Made by a program: the position numbers and the translations under genes
Origin: SELP01 sp035969385
Lineage (GTDB): Bacteria > Pseudomonadota > Alphaproteobacteria > Rhodobacterales > Rhodobacteraceae
Reading direction: 5' to 3'
Length of the DNA stretch: 64,000 nt
NCBI RefSeq assembly: GCF_035969385.1
Contig: NZ_JAYKKJ010000005.1
Location: forward strand, 248,001 to 312,000
The notes under the pieces: model-generated
Told to the model about the DNA's origin: nothing
The model's input: the letters and a program-made list of their open reading frames with translations, nothing else
Database searches by the model: none
In this document: positions 26,665 through 36,044 of the stretch, piece after piece
Layout of the letters: each line of letters starts with the position of its first letter
How positions within the stretch are numbered: the stretch's first letter is position 1

Positions 26665-28065
26665 ATGATTCCAGTGCGCGGTGTCGCGGGACAGAAAATC
26701 GGCGTTCTCGGGCTGGGCCGGTCGGGCCGGGCCACAGCGCGCGCGCTGATCGCGGGTGGGGCCGAACCGATCTGTTGGGACGACAGCCAGACTGCCCGCG
26801 ACGCGGCCGATGCCGAAGGGCTGGCCCTTGCCGACCTGAGCAAGGACAAGACCCTGTCGGGCCTTGCCGCGCTGATCACTTCGCCTGGCATCCCGCATCT
26901 TTACCCCACCCCGCATCCCGCGATTGCCGCCGCATTGGTGGCGGGCGTGCCGGTGGACAATGATATCGGCTTGTTCTTCCGGTCCTTCGGGGGCGACGAC
27001 TGGGACAGTTTCGACCAGACGCCCCGGATCGTGGCGATCACCGGGTCGAACGGCAAATCCACCACCTCGGCCCTGCTACACCACATCCTGTCAGAGGCAG
27101 GCCGTCCGACCCAGCTGGCCGGCAATATCGGCCGCGGGGTGCTGGATCTTGACCCTGCCCGCGATGGCGAGGTGATCGTGCTGGAACTATCCAGCTACCA
27201 GACCGATCTAGCCCGCGCCCTGACCCCGGATGTGGCCGTCTTCACCAACCTGTCGCCCGATCATCTTGACCGGCATGGCGGACCGGGCGGCTATTTCGCG
27301 GCCAAGCGTCGGCTGTTCGCCGAGGGCGGGCCGGACCGGGCCGTGATCGGCGTGGACGAAGCCGAGGGCCGCTATCTGGCAAACCAGCTGTCCGAGGGGC
27401 CAGGCGATGATCGGGTGATCCGCATCTCCTCGGGACAAAAGCTGGCCGGGGAAGGCTGGACCGTCTTTGCCCGCAAGGGGTTCCTGTCGGAATACCGCAA
27501 GGGGCGGCAGGTGGCTTCGATCGACCTGCGGGCGGTATCGGGCCTGCCGGGCGCCCATAACCACCAGAACGCCTGTGCCGCCTATGCTGCCGCGCGGACG
27601 CTGGGCATCGGACCGCGCCAGATCGAGGCCGCGATGAAAACCTATCCGGGCCTGCCGCACCGGTCGCAACTGGTGGCCGAGGCGGGCGGAGTGCGTTACG
27701 TCAACGACAGCAAGGCCACCAATGTGGACAGCGCGGCCAAGGCGCTTGGTGCCTTCGACCGCGTCCGCTGGATCTGCGGCGGCTTGCAGAAAGAGGGCGG
27801 TCTGGCCGGTCTTCTGCCTGCCACCGGGTCGGTCCTGAAGGCCTATGTCATCGGGCGCGAGGCCGAGGATTTCGCCCGTCAGCTGACCGGAGTCGAGGCT
27901 GAGGTCTGCACCACGATGGACACCGCCGTCGCCCGCGCCATGGCCGAGGCCGAACCGGGCGATACGGTCCTTCTGGCCCCCGCCTGCGCCAGTTTCGACC
28001 AATACGACAACTTCGAACTGCGGGGCGAGGATTTCACCGCCCGCGTCCGGGCGGGCTTGTCCTGA
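26665..28065 (+). CDS. murD: UDP-N-acetylmuramoyl-L-alanine--D-glutamate ligase
   Basis: Adds D-Glu to UDP-MurNAc-L-Ala in the cytoplasm. The 466-residue protein has the N-terminal Rossmann-like domain (VLGLGRSGRATARAL), the central ATPase with ITGSNGKSTTSALL, the DHLDRHG motif and the C-terminal domain with VNDSKATNVDSA. Length matches MurD (about 440-470). GAGAGGG precedes ATG 26665; the in-frame ATG at 26608 lies within the repeat-rich gap. No other dcw-cluster gene is nearby, which is unusual for murD. Confidence 0.95.
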   Translation: MIPVRGVAGQKIGVLGLGRSGRATARALIAGGAEPICWDDSQTARDAADAEGLALADLSKDKTLSGLAALITSPGIPHLYPTPHPAIAAALVAGVPVDNDIGLFFRSFGGDDWDSFDQTPRIVAITGSNGKSTTSALLHHILSEAGRPTQLAGNIGRGVLDLDPARDGEVIVLELSSYQTDLARALTPDVAVFTNLSPDHLDRHGGPGGYFAAKRRLFAEGGPDRAVIGVDEAEGRYLANQLSEGPGDDRVIRISSGQKLAGEGWTVFARKGFLSEYRKGRQVASIDLRAVSGLPGAHNHQNACAAYAAARTLGIGPRQIEAAMKTYPGLPHRSQLVAEAGGVRYVNDSKATNVDSAAKALGAFDRVRWICGGLQKEGGLAGLLPATGSVLKAYVIGREAEDFARQLTGVEAEVCTTMDTAVARAMAEAEPGDTVLLAPACASFDQYDNFELRGEDFTARVRAGLS

Positions 28066-28117
28066 CCCGCCCGCGCTTTGGCTTGCCCCTGTCGGGGCCA
28101 ACGGGATAGAGGGGGCC

Positions 28118-29899
28118 ATGACCCTGACCAACACCCCCGACGTGACGCCCGCCCCCGCGCCCCAGACCGTGCGGGCGCTTTTGGCGTGGCTCTGGCGGGG
28201 GTTCCTGCATCGGCACAAGGGCACGCTGGCTGCCGCGCTGGTGTTCATGGTCATCGAAGGGTCGATGCTCGGGCTGATCAGCTACCTGATCAAACCGATG
28301 TTCGACGATGTCTTCGTCGCCGGCAATATCGGGATGCTTTGGACCGTCGGTGGCGGGATTCTGGTAATCTTTGCTGTCCGCGCGGTCACCTCTGTCCTGC
28401 AACGGGTGCTGATGACGCGGGTGCAACAGCGCATGGCCGCCGACCTGAGGACTGGTCTGGTTGACAAGCTGATGCGGCTTGACAGCGCGTTTCATCAAAA
28501 GAACCCCCCAGGCTACCTGATCGAACGGGTGCAGGGGGATGTGGAATCCATCGGGCTGGTGTGGAACCAGCTCGCCACCGGGTTGGGGCGGGACGTGGTT
28601 TCGGTCATCGCGCTGTTCAGCGTGGCACTTTGGATCGACTGGCTTTGGACCGTCTTGGCGCTTCTGGGCATTCCGCTGCTGATCCTGCCCTCGCTGCTGG
28701 CGCAGGGCTTTGTCCGGCGGCGGGCACGGGCGGCGCGCGAAGTGGCGGGCCGCATGTCGATCCGACTGGACGAGATCTTTCACGGGATCGCCCCGATTAA
28801 GCTGAACCGGCTGGAACGCTACCAGTCGGACCGCTACCGCAGCCTTGCCGAAGACCGGGTCCGGTCCGAGGTCGGATCCGCCTTCGGGCAGGCGCTGATC
28901 CCGGCACTGATCGACATCATGACCGGGATCGGGTTCCTGTGCGTGCTCTATTTCGGCGGGCTTCAGATCATCTCTGGGGACAAAACCGTCGGGGATTTCA
29001 TGGCCTTCTTCACTGCCATGGCGCTGTCCTTCGACCCTCTGCGGCGGCTGGGCAACCTGTCGGGACAGATGCAGGCAGCCTCGGCCTCGATCGAGCGGAT
29101 AAATGGGGTCTTTGCCGAACCGGTCGCGCTGAAAGACCCGGCGCGCGCCCTGCCCGCGCCCACGGGCGCGCCCGAGATCGCGTTGCGCGATGTGACCCTG
29201 TCCTATGGCGACCAGACCGTGCTGCGGGGTGTGACCCTGACCGCCGGGGCCGGGCAGACGGTTGCGTTAGTGGGCGCGTCGGGGGCCGGGAAAAGCACCG
29301 TCTTCAATCTGCTGACCCGGCTCGTGGATGCGGACAGCGGCGCGGTCACGATTGGCGGGGTGGACACGACCGACCTGACGCTGTCCGACCTGCGCGGGCT
29401 GTTTTCGGTGGTCAGTCAGGACGCCGCCCTGTTTGACGACAGCTTGCGCGAAAACATCCTGCTGGGTCGCAGCGATATCACTGAGGAGCGGTTGCAGCAG
29501 GTGCTGGACGCCGCCCATGTGACAGAATTCCTGCCCAAGCTGCCCAAGGGCCTCGACAGCCCGGCCGGGCCGCGCGGGTCGAACCTGTCCGGTGGGCAAC
29601 GGCAGCGGATCGCCATCGCCCGCGCCTTGCTGCGCGACACGCCCGTGCTGTTGCTGGACGAGGCGACCAGCGCGCTGGACACCAAATCCGAAGCAGTCGT
29701 GCAGGAAGCACTCGAAACCCTGTCCAAGGGCCGCACCACTCTGGTGATCGCGCACCGCCTGTCGACCGTGCGAGACGCCGACAAGATCGTGGTCATGGAC
29801 CGGGGCCGCGTGGTGGACGAAGGCACCCATGACGCGCTTCTGGCCCGCGGCGGCCATTACGCAGACCTTTACCGGATGCAGTTCCGCGACGACGCCTAA
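28118..29899 (+). CDS. ABC exporter half-transporter, MsbA-like
   Basis: A 593-residue fusion of a six-helix type IV exporter membrane domain (about residues 20-320) and an ATPase domain (350-590) with Walker A VGASGAGKSTV, signature NLSGGQRQR, Walker B LLLDEATSALD and H-loop VIAHRLSTV. Homodimers of this type flip lipids or export hydrophobic compounds; MsbA lipid A flippase is the nearest guess but the substrate cannot be read from sequence. It begins 52 bp after murD, so a cell-envelope operon is plausible. Confidence 0.88.
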   Translation: MTLTNTPDVTPAPAPQTVRALLAWLWRGFLHRHKGTLAAALVFMVIEGSMLGLISYLIKPMFDDVFVAGNIGMLWTVGGGILVIFAVRAVTSVLQRVLMTRVQQRMAADLRTGLVDKLMRLDSAFHQKNPPGYLIERVQGDVESIGLVWNQLATGLGRDVVSVIALFSVALWIDWLWTVLALLGIPLLILPSLLAQGFVRRRARAAREVAGRMSIRLDEIFHGIAPIKLNRLERYQSDRYRSLAEDRVRSEVGSAFGQALIPALIDIMTGIGFLCVLYFGGLQIISGDKTVGDFMAFFTAMALSFDPLRRLGNLSGQMQAASASIERINGVFAEPVALKDPARALPAPTGAPEIALRDVTLSYGDQTVLRGVTLTAGAGQTVALVGASGAGKSTVFNLLTRLVDADSGAVTIGGVDTTDLTLSDLRGLFSVVSQDAALFDDSLRENILLGRSDITEERLQQVLDAAHVTEFLPKLPKGLDSPAGPRGSNLSGGQRQRIAIARALLRDTPVLLLDEATSALDTKSEAVVQEALETLSKGRTTLVIAHRLSTVRDADKIVVMDRGRVVDEGTHDALLARGGHYADLYRMQFRDDA

Positions 29900-29904
29900 G
29901 GGGT

Positions 29905-30092
29905 GGTGGGTTAAAACCCACCTTACCCGGGGGCGCTTCGCCCCCCGGACCCCCCGAGGATATTTCCAACCCAAAGAAGAATGGACCCTGAGTCCAGCCC
30001 CCTACTTTGGGTCAATAAATATCCCGGGGTGAATGGCCCGTCAGGGCCAGAGGGGCAGCGCCCCTGAAACGTAGGGTGGGTTTTAACCCTCC
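29905..30092 (+). repeat. Dispersed intergenic palindromic repeat, copy B
   Basis: 188 bp, starting 5 bp after the ABC exporter stop. Ends are GGTGGGTTAAAACCCACC and GGTGGGTTTTAACCCTCC. Inside are the GGGGGCGCTTCGCCCCCC hairpin, GAGGATATTTCCAACCCAAAG, a central TACTTTGGGTCAATAAATAT block and GAGGGGCAGCGCCCC. Closely matches copy C in inverted orientation. Confidence 0.9.
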
Positions 30093-30159
30093 ATCCCTCA
30101 GGGGCTGACAGGCGCCTGCGTCCACCCTATATCCCGATCAACGCGAAGGGAGCTGCCCC

Positions 30160-30903
30160 ATGTCCGACACCCGCACCATTTTGGCGATCACCGGCGAGGA
30201 TCGCGCCCATTTCTTACAGGGTCTGGTCACCAATGACGTCGGCAAGACCCGTGACGGCGGGATCGTCTACGCGGCCCTTCTAACGCCGCAGGGTAAGTAT
30301 CTGGCCGATTTTTTCCTCAAGTGTGACGGAGACCGCATCCTGTTGGATGTGGACACGGCCCTTGCCCCGGCGCTGGCGCAACGTCTTTCGATGTACAAGC
30401 TACGCGCCAAGGTCGGGATCGAGGAGACAGCGCTGCAGGTTCGTCGCGGGACCGGCCCCATGCCGGACGGCGCGGTCATGGACCCGCGCGATCCGGCGCT
30501 CGGCTGGCGCCTTTATGGCGCGGAAGGGGGGGGCGACGGCACCGACTGGACCGCCCTACGCGTGGCCCGCATGGTGCCCGAAACTGGCATGGAACTCACC
30601 CCCGACAGCTACATCCTTGAAATGGGGTTCGAACGGTTGAACGGCGTCGATTTCCGTAAGGGGTGCTATGTCGGGCAGGAGGTCACCGCCCGGATGAAGC
30701 ACAAGACGGAGTTGAAAAAGGGCTTGGCCCGCGTGGCGATCAGCGGGGACGCCACCCCCGGCACCCCGATCTTGGCAGGTGACCGAGAGGCGGGCACCCT
30801 GCACAGCGTCGCCGGCGATCAGGCCCTTGCCTATCTGCGGTTCGACCGCGCGACCGGCCCGTTGACCGCAGGCGCGGCACGGGTGATCTGGCAGCAGGAC
30901 TAG
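30160..30903 (+). CDS. ygfZ: YgfZ/GcvT-domain folate-binding protein
   Basis: The 247-residue protein begins RTILAITGEDRAHFLQGLVTND (read in parts), the YgfZ folate-binding entry, and carries the signature KGCYVGQEVTARM near residue 170, whose Cys is functionally essential in the family. YgfZ proteins are needed for folate-dependent maintenance of some Fe-S enzymes. ATG 30160 has GAAGGGAG upstream. Its stop overlaps the convergent phosphatase gene by 4 bp. Confidence 0.88.
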   Translation: MSDTRTILAITGEDRAHFLQGLVTNDVGKTRDGGIVYAALLTPQGKYLADFFLKCDGDRILLDVDTALAPALAQRLSMYKLRAKVGIEETALQVRRGTGPMPDGAVMDPRDPALGWRLYGAEGGGDGTDWTALRVARMVPETGMELTPDSYILEMGFERLNGVDFRKGCYVGQEVTARMKHKTELKKGLARVAISGDATPGTPILAGDREAGTLHSVAGDQALAYLRFDRATGPLTAGAARVIWQQD

Positions 30904-31727
30904 CCGAGCAGGATCGGCCGCAGGATATCAGCGACCTCGTGCCAGCCCTTGTCCGACCCAGCCACCAGAAGCGGCCCCTGCCGGCGCGCCGCGAGATATT
31001 CCTCGCCGGTCAGCAACCGCGCGACGCCCCCCGCCCGACGCGCCGCATGCGCGCCCGCCAGATGGTCCCATGGGTTCAGCATGGCGGACAGGATGAACTC
31101 CACCCGCCCCTGCGCCAGAAGCCGGTATTCATGGGCCGAACAGCGAAGCGACTGCACCCGCCCGAACTGGGCAAAGGCCGCGCCAAGGGCCGGCTGGACC
31201 TGTTTGGGGAACAGGAACAGGGGGATGAAACCTGTCATCTCCTCGGCCTGTGCAGTGGTAGATGTTGTTAGTGGCGTCCGGGCGCCATCCGGGGACATGA
31301 ACCACGCGTCGTCCCCCACCTCGACCCAGTCGTCCATCAGCGGGTCATAGATCACCCCCCAGACGGTCTGGCCACGGTATTGCACCGCGACGATGACCCC
31401 AAAGGTGGCCAACCCGTTGGCAAAGTTCCATGTGCCGTCAACCGGATCGACCACTACGGCCCAGTCCGCCCCGTCCAACCGGTCCAAGAGCGTCGGGTCG
31501 GCCGAGACCGCCTCTTCCCCGACCACCAGCGCTTCGGGCCAGTCGGCCGCGATGCGGGCGGTGATCCGGGCCTCGGCCTCGCGGTCGGCAATGGTAACAA
31601 GGTCCGCGGGGCCGGACTTGGTCCCGATCTGGTCGGCGGTCAGGCGGCGGAACCGGGGCAGGATGTCCAGCGCCGCCGCATCGCGCACCGCAGACAGCAA
31701 AAGGGCGCGGCGAGCCTCTGTCAGCAT
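30900..31727 (-). CDS. Inositol monophosphatase-family phosphatase
   Basis: A 275-residue Mg-dependent phosphatase. The IMPase metal motifs are GEEAVS, DPVDGTWNFANGL and PWDHLAGAHAARRAGG. The family includes inositol-phosphatase, histidinol-phosphatase (HisN) and CysQ; the WNFANGL variation and short length do not decide between them. It lies 31 bp downstream of efp on the same strand and far from the iol locus, so an inositol role should not be assumed. Confidence 0.85.
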   Translation of the reverse strand: MLTEARRALLLSAVRDAAALDILPRFRRLTADQIGTKSGPADLVTIADREAEARITARIAADWPEALVVGEEAVSADPTLLDRLDGADWAVVVDPVDGTWNFANGLATFGVIVAVQYRGQTVWGVIYDPLMDDWVEVGDDAWFMSPDGARTPLTTSTTAQAEEMTGFIPLFLFPKQVQPALGAAFAQFGRVQSLRCSAHEYRLLAQGRVEFILSAMLNPWDHLAGAHAARRAGGVARLLTGEEYLAARRQGPLLVAGSDKGWHEVADILRPILLG

Positions 31728-31758
31728 CTCCGCGCCCTCCCCTGTCCGGTCCGAAGCC

Positions 31759-32322
31759 TTAGGCCCGTTCGGAATACTCCATCGATTCCGTGTTCACGAT
31801 GATCTTTTCGTCCTGCGCGATGAAGGGCGGGACCATGATCCGCACGCCGTTATCAAGGATCGCGGGCTTGTAGCTGTTGGCGGCGGTCTGCCCTTTCACG
31901 ACCGGCTCGGTCTCGGTCACGGTGCAGGTGACTTTCTGCGGCAGGGTCGCGTTCAGCGCCTCTTCCTCGTGGTATTCGATGACAACGGTCATCCCGTCCT
32001 GAAGGAAGGGACGGCGTTCGCCCAGAAGGTCGGCGGGCAGTTCGATCTGTTCGTAGGTGTCGGTATCCATAAACACCAGCATCCCGTCATTTTCATACAG
32101 GAACTGCTGGTCCTTCTGTTCCAGCCGGACCCGTTCAACCTTGTCCGCGCTGCGGAACCGTTCGTTCAGTTTCGACCCGTTGCGCAGGTTCTTCATTTCG
32201 ACCTGGGCAAAGGCGCCGCCCTTGCCGGGCTTGACGTGATCGACCTTCACAGCGGCCCAAAGGCCACCATCATGTTCAAGGATGTTTCCGGGGCGGATTT
32301 CGTTTCCGTTGATCTTGGGCAT
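31759..32322 (-). CDS. efp: Translation elongation factor P
   Basis: Relieves ribosome stalling at polyproline. The 187 residues show the KOW-like N-domain, with the modifiable Lys34 in the loop HVKPGKGGAF, and two OB domains. A Lys at this site fits EpmA-type beta-lysylation, but no epmA/epmB gene is in the window. ATG 32322 has only a weak ribosome-binding site. Confidence 0.96.
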   Translation of the reverse strand: MPKINGNEIRPGNILEHDGGLWAAVKVDHVKPGKGGAFAQVEMKNLRNGSKLNERFRSADKVERVRLEQKDQQFLYENDGMLVFMDTDTYEQIELPADLLGERRPFLQDGMTVVIEYHEEEALNATLPQKVTCTVTETEPVVKGQTAANSYKPAILDNGVRIMVPPFIAQDEKIIVNTESMEYSERA

Positions 32323-32433
32323 GTTCGGACCTGTGGCAAAATTATGGCAAATTGGTTGTTTCGAGGGGTTTGAGACCTATATCTGGAGGCGAAGCAACCT
32401 GGGGCGACCCCAAATATGCCAAAAACGCCGGTT

Positions 32434-32458
32434 CAGCCATGCACTAGACGCATGGCTG
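32434..32458. promoter_or_regulatory. Inverted repeat between efp and the small conserved gene
   Basis: CAGCCATGC and GCATGGCTG form a perfect 9-bp inverted repeat with a 7-base spacer, in the 228-bp divergent region, 112 bp from efp and 93 bp from 32551. Either an operator or a leader hairpin. Confidence 0.5.
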
Positions 32459-32550
32459 CCATTCCAAAAGAGGCCCCCCGAATCGGATCAAAGTAGGCAT
32501 ATTGCGCCTCACGCCTGAACCACAAGAGCAAAAACAACAAAGGACGCCAG

Positions 32551-32874
32551 ATGAAGGATTTCGTTGACGGCACCGCGTTCAACAACGAACAAGGCAACCG
32601 CGCCCGCAAACTGTTTGCGGCCGTTGTTCTTGCCGCACTTGATGACGCCATCGCCGACGACAAGAAGTACGGCAACGGCCCCGAACAGATCGCCCGCTGG
32701 GCGCGGTCGCGGGACGGTCGTGAAGTCTTGTCTTGTGCCGGGATCGACCCGAACGAGCGGGTTGTGAAGGGTCTTATGGAGTTTGTCTCCAAAGGTGTGC
32801 GCACCTCTGTCGCGCTGTCGCGCGAGGAAAGCGAGCGCCGCCACGCCGCCGAGCAGGCCGCGGAAGCCGCGTAA
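32551..32874 (+). CDS. Small conserved Rhodobacteraceae protein (DUF6280-like, tentative)
   Basis: A 107-residue soluble, largely helical protein starting MKDFVDGTAFNNEQGN, with a charged C-terminal helix (SREESERRHAAEQAAEAA). I recall nearly identical proteins annotated DUF6280 in roseobacters; no function is known to me and no catalytic motif is seen. AAAGGA lies 7 bases before the ATG, and a clean terminator follows, so it is a monocistronic, probably well expressed gene. Confidence 0.75.
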   Translation: MKDFVDGTAFNNEQGNRARKLFAAVVLAALDDAIADDKKYGNGPEQIARWARSRDGREVLSCAGIDPNERVVKGLMEFVSKGVRTSVALSREESERRHAAEQAAEAA

Positions 32875-32915
32875 GTAGCGCTGCCCCGGCCCGTTTGTGG
32901 TGCCGGACCGAAGAC

Positions 32916-32937
32916 GGGCCCCGATGGGGCCCTTTTT
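32916..32937 (+). terminator. Rho-independent terminator after the small conserved gene
   Basis: GGGCCCC and GGGGCCC pair around a GAT loop and are followed by TTTTT. Confidence 0.92.
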
Positions 32938-32952
32938 CGTTGGGCCGACGTC

Positions 32953-34575
32953 CTATCCCTTGCTGTAGAGGATATAGAGGTCAGTGCGCCGGATTTCGGC
33001 CAGACCGTCAGTACCTTCGGCCTCAATCGCCTTGAGAACCTGCGCCTGAACGTCCTGCACCACCGGGCAGATCGGGATCAGCAGGTAATCGGCCGAAGCA
33101 TATCCCGGCAGCCCGCCGTAATACCAAGGCGCCCCGCCGACAAGCGGTTCGAAATCCCCGAACAGCCAGTAGGAGGAGAACAGATCGGCTGCGAAGATCC
33201 GCTTGCCCCCGGCCAGCCCCGCCGCTTCCAGATCGCGCGAGATGGCGTCGAAAACGGTCGGAAGCCCCAGTTCGACGTTACAGGTGGCAAAGGTTTCTCC
33301 CATGAACTGGGGCGGGTCTTCGCGGTGGTCGGCGTTGGCGTAGGCGGCCAGCGCCATCCCCGGCGCGTCCAGCGCGACCCGGCCATCGACCCGTTCAACC
33401 CGCAGGGCCGCGCCTTGCAGGTCTTCGTGGATGCCGCCACGCTGCAACAGCGGCGCATAGGTCGACACATCCACGTTGAAATGCCGGAACGGGCTGTAGG
33501 CAAGATTGAAGAAACTGGGCGCGCCGAGGGCAAGTGCCATGGCGGCACAGATGTTCAGCGCCCCGCGCATGTTCCAACCCATGGCGTTGGTCGCCTCGCC
33601 CTGCGGGCGCAGGGCCAGCAGCAGAACCGCCAACAGCAAGATCCACTGCGGGTCATTCCCGAAGTTCTGGTAGGTCACATAGAAGAACCCCGGCAGAAGT
33701 GTCAGCAGGACCAGCCCGCCCACATCGGCCCGCGCCTGTCGCAGCAGGATCACCCCCATGATCGCGACGAGCGACCCGCCCAGATAGGCTGGTGCGCCGA
33801 CGACCGCCGATAGCGGCTCGCCCGGCTGGGGCCGCACCTCGGACCGGGCCACGGTCAGCAGGTCCCCCAGATAGGCCAGCCAGAAGTCGGGCCCGAGCCA
33901 GAGGGTGATCGCCCCGGCCACCACCGCCCCGGTCAGAAGCGCCACGATCAGGGCGCGGCGCTGTTTGGTCAGGATCAGGGCAAGGACCACCGGAAGGGCG
34001 AAGGCCGCGAAATAGGTCACCTTGATCAGGACCATGACGCAGGCCATCAGCCCGATGATGATCCCGTCGATGACGCCACTGCGCGGATGCACCGGCGGCA
34101 CAATCGCAGCAAGGATCGCGACGAACGCCGCCCCCCAGGCCCAGCGGTTGTAATGCATGGAGATCGACACGCTGCGCTGTGCCTCGCCATGGACCAGCGC
34201 CAGCATCAGCACCATGACAACAATCCCGAAGAAGGCGGCAAGATAGGGCGACAGCCGCGACATCGCCACCCACCAGACCGCGGGCAGGATCAGCGCGGCC
34301 ATCAGGACCTGCGACCAAAGCGTCGCCATGCCGATGCCCATCCCGGATTTCACGAACAGGGCGATAGGGGCAAAGGCCAGCCCGCCGATCGGGGTCATGA
34401 AATCGCGATGCGGCACCTGACCTTCCGCCATGCGAAACACGATCTGCATCAGGTGCAGCGTGTCGCCTTCGTGTTTGCCGATGTAGAAACCACCCTTCAG
34501 CACCGCTGCCCCGCCCAGAAGGGCGAGGGCCGCCACAAGGATGCCCATCAAAACCGCGGGATTTGGTCTGCTCAT
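32953..34575 (-). CDS. Large polytopic membrane protein, possible glycosyltransferase-like
   Basis: The 540-residue protein has an N-terminal anchor, about ten further membrane segments up to residue 375, and a soluble C-terminal domain of about 160 residues. GDTLHLMQIVFRMAEGQVPHRDFMTPIGG places acidic and His residues in the first periplasmic loop, as in GT-C glycosyltransferases, but no family can be named. ATG 34575 (AGAGG 5 bases upstream) is preferred to 34602. Divergent from the AAA ATPase gene. Confidence 0.6.
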   Translation of the reverse strand: MSRPNPAVLMGILVAALALLGGAAVLKGGFYIGKHEGDTLHLMQIVFRMAEGQVPHRDFMTPIGGLAFAPIALFVKSGMGIGMATLWSQVLMAALILPAVWWVAMSRLSPYLAAFFGIVVMVLMLALVHGEAQRSVSISMHYNRWAWGAAFVAILAAIVPPVHPRSGVIDGIIIGLMACVMVLIKVTYFAAFALPVVLALILTKQRRALIVALLTGAVVAGAITLWLGPDFWLAYLGDLLTVARSEVRPQPGEPLSAVVGAPAYLGGSLVAIMGVILLRQARADVGGLVLLTLLPGFFYVTYQNFGNDPQWILLLAVLLLALRPQGEATNAMGWNMRGALNICAAMALALGAPSFFNLAYSPFRHFNVDVSTYAPLLQRGGIHEDLQGAALRVERVDGRVALDAPGMALAAYANADHREDPPQFMGETFATCNVELGLPTVFDAISRDLEAAGLAGGKRIFAADLFSSYWLFGDFEPLVGGAPWYYGGLPGYASADYLLIPICPVVQDVQAQVLKAIEAEGTDGLAEIRRTDLYILYSKG

Positions 34576-34653
34576 GCCTGCCTCTTGGAACGTTTTGTCC
34601 ATTTTTTCGCCACAATAACCGGGCACAGACAGATTGTGTAAAGGAATACCGCC

Positions 34654-36039
34654 GTGGGTCCGACAACCTCTTCGGGCGCGGCGGATGTGTCACAAAGGCC
34701 GAATGCACAGGCAGGAACGAGCAAACCGATGAACATGCAAACCTCGAACGTCATTGCACCCCCGGCGCCGAAATCGCTGGAACAGATGCAGCTGCCGCTG
34801 GTGATGATGCGGGACATCCTGATCAAGACGATGTTCCGCAAGAACATCGACCAGGTCAGCGAATTGGCCCGGGCGATCTGTCTGCCGATCCCGGTGACGC
34901 AGGAACTGGTCGATCTGGCGCGCAGCCAGAAACTGGTCGAGGCGACAGGCACATTGCACGCCAATTCGGGCGGGGAAATGGGCTATCAGCTGACCGATGG
35001 CGGCAGGGCCCGTGCGCTGGATGCGCTGGCGCAGTCCGAATACTACGGCGCGATGCCTGTCCCGCTCGAGGTTTATGCCGAACAGGTCAAGCGCCAGTCG
35101 ATCAAGAATATCCAGGTCACCCGTGACCAGCTGACCGGCGCGATGGGGCACCTTGTCCTGCCGCCGGAACTGCTCGACAACCTTGGGCCCGCGGTTTCGG
35201 CCGGGCGGTCGATCCTGATGTATGGTCCGCCGGGCAACGGGAAATCCTCGATCTCGAACGGGATCCGGGATTCGTTGGGCGACAAGATCTACATCCCGCG
35301 CGCCATCGAATACGCGGGCCAGGTGATCACCGTCTATGACCCGATCGTGCATTCGGCGGCCGAAGAACAGGCCGACGACCCCAACTCGCTGCGCCGTACC
35401 GGCAACCGCTATGACACCCGCTATGTCCGCTGCGAACGGCCCACGGTGATCACCGGCGGTGAACTGTCGTTGTCGATGCTTGACCTTGTCTATAACCCGG
35501 TCGCCCGGACCTATCAGGCGCCGCTACAGTTGAAATCGACCGGTGGCATCTTCATCATCGACGACCTTGGCCGTCAGGAAGAACCGCCGCAGAAGATCGT
35601 CAACCGCTGGATCGTGCCGCTGGAAGAAGGGCGCGATATTCTTGCGCTGCAATCGGGCGAGAAATTCGAAGTGCCCTTCGATACGCTGGTGATCTTCTCG
35701 ACCAACTTCCACCCGAACGAAATCTTCGACAAGGCGGCGCTGCGCCGGATCTTCTACAAGATCAAGATCGACGGGCCGTCGCAGCAGGATTTCCTGAAGA
35801 TCTTCGCCATGGTCGCGCGCAAGAAGAAGATGCCGCTGGACGAGGCGACACTGGTCCACCTTCTGAAGAAGAAATACCCGACCATCGACAATATCTATGC
35901 CAACTACCAGCCAGTGTTCCTGATCGACCAGATGATTTCGATCTGCGAATTCGAAGGCATCCCCTATCAGATGTCGCCGGAACTGATCGACCGGGCCTGG
36001 GCCAACATGTTCGTCAAGGAAGAAAAGATCGTCCACTAG
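34654..36039 (+). CDS. AAA-family ATPase with N-terminal winged-helix-like region
   Basis: A 461-residue cytoplasmic ATPase. Residues about 45-135 form a helical, winged-helix-like region (LVDLARSQKLVEATG, GYQLTDGGRARALDAL); the ATPase module has Walker A GPPGNGKSS, Walker B GIFIIDDLG and sensor-1 VIFSTNF. The start is GTG at 34654 with AAAGGA 8 bases upstream. The family is frequent in Rhodobacteraceae but I cannot assign a client; a MoxR-like remodelling role is possible. Confidence 0.75.
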   Translation: MGPTTSSGAADVSQRPNAQAGTSKPMNMQTSNVIAPPAPKSLEQMQLPLVMMRDILIKTMFRKNIDQVSELARAICLPIPVTQELVDLARSQKLVEATGTLHANSGGEMGYQLTDGGRARALDALAQSEYYGAMPVPLEVYAEQVKRQSIKNIQVTRDQLTGAMGHLVLPPELLDNLGPAVSAGRSILMYGPPGNGKSSISNGIRDSLGDKIYIPRAIEYAGQVITVYDPIVHSAAEEQADDPNSLRRTGNRYDTRYVRCERPTVITGGELSLSMLDLVYNPVARTYQAPLQLKSTGGIFIIDDLGRQEEPPQKIVNRWIVPLEEGRDILALQSGEKFEVPFDTLVIFSTNFHPNEIFDKAALRRIFYKIKIDGPSQQDFLKIFAMVARKKKMPLDEATLVHLLKKKYPTIDNIYANYQPVFLIDQMISICEFEGIPYQMSPELIDRAWANMFVKEEKIVH

Positions 36040-36044
36040 GGAGG

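Noticed and set aside
30900..31727. Inositol monophosphatase-family gene as part of the inositol system.
   Set aside because: It is 11 kb from the iol locus, lies after efp, and the family also includes HisN and CysQ; no link is visible.
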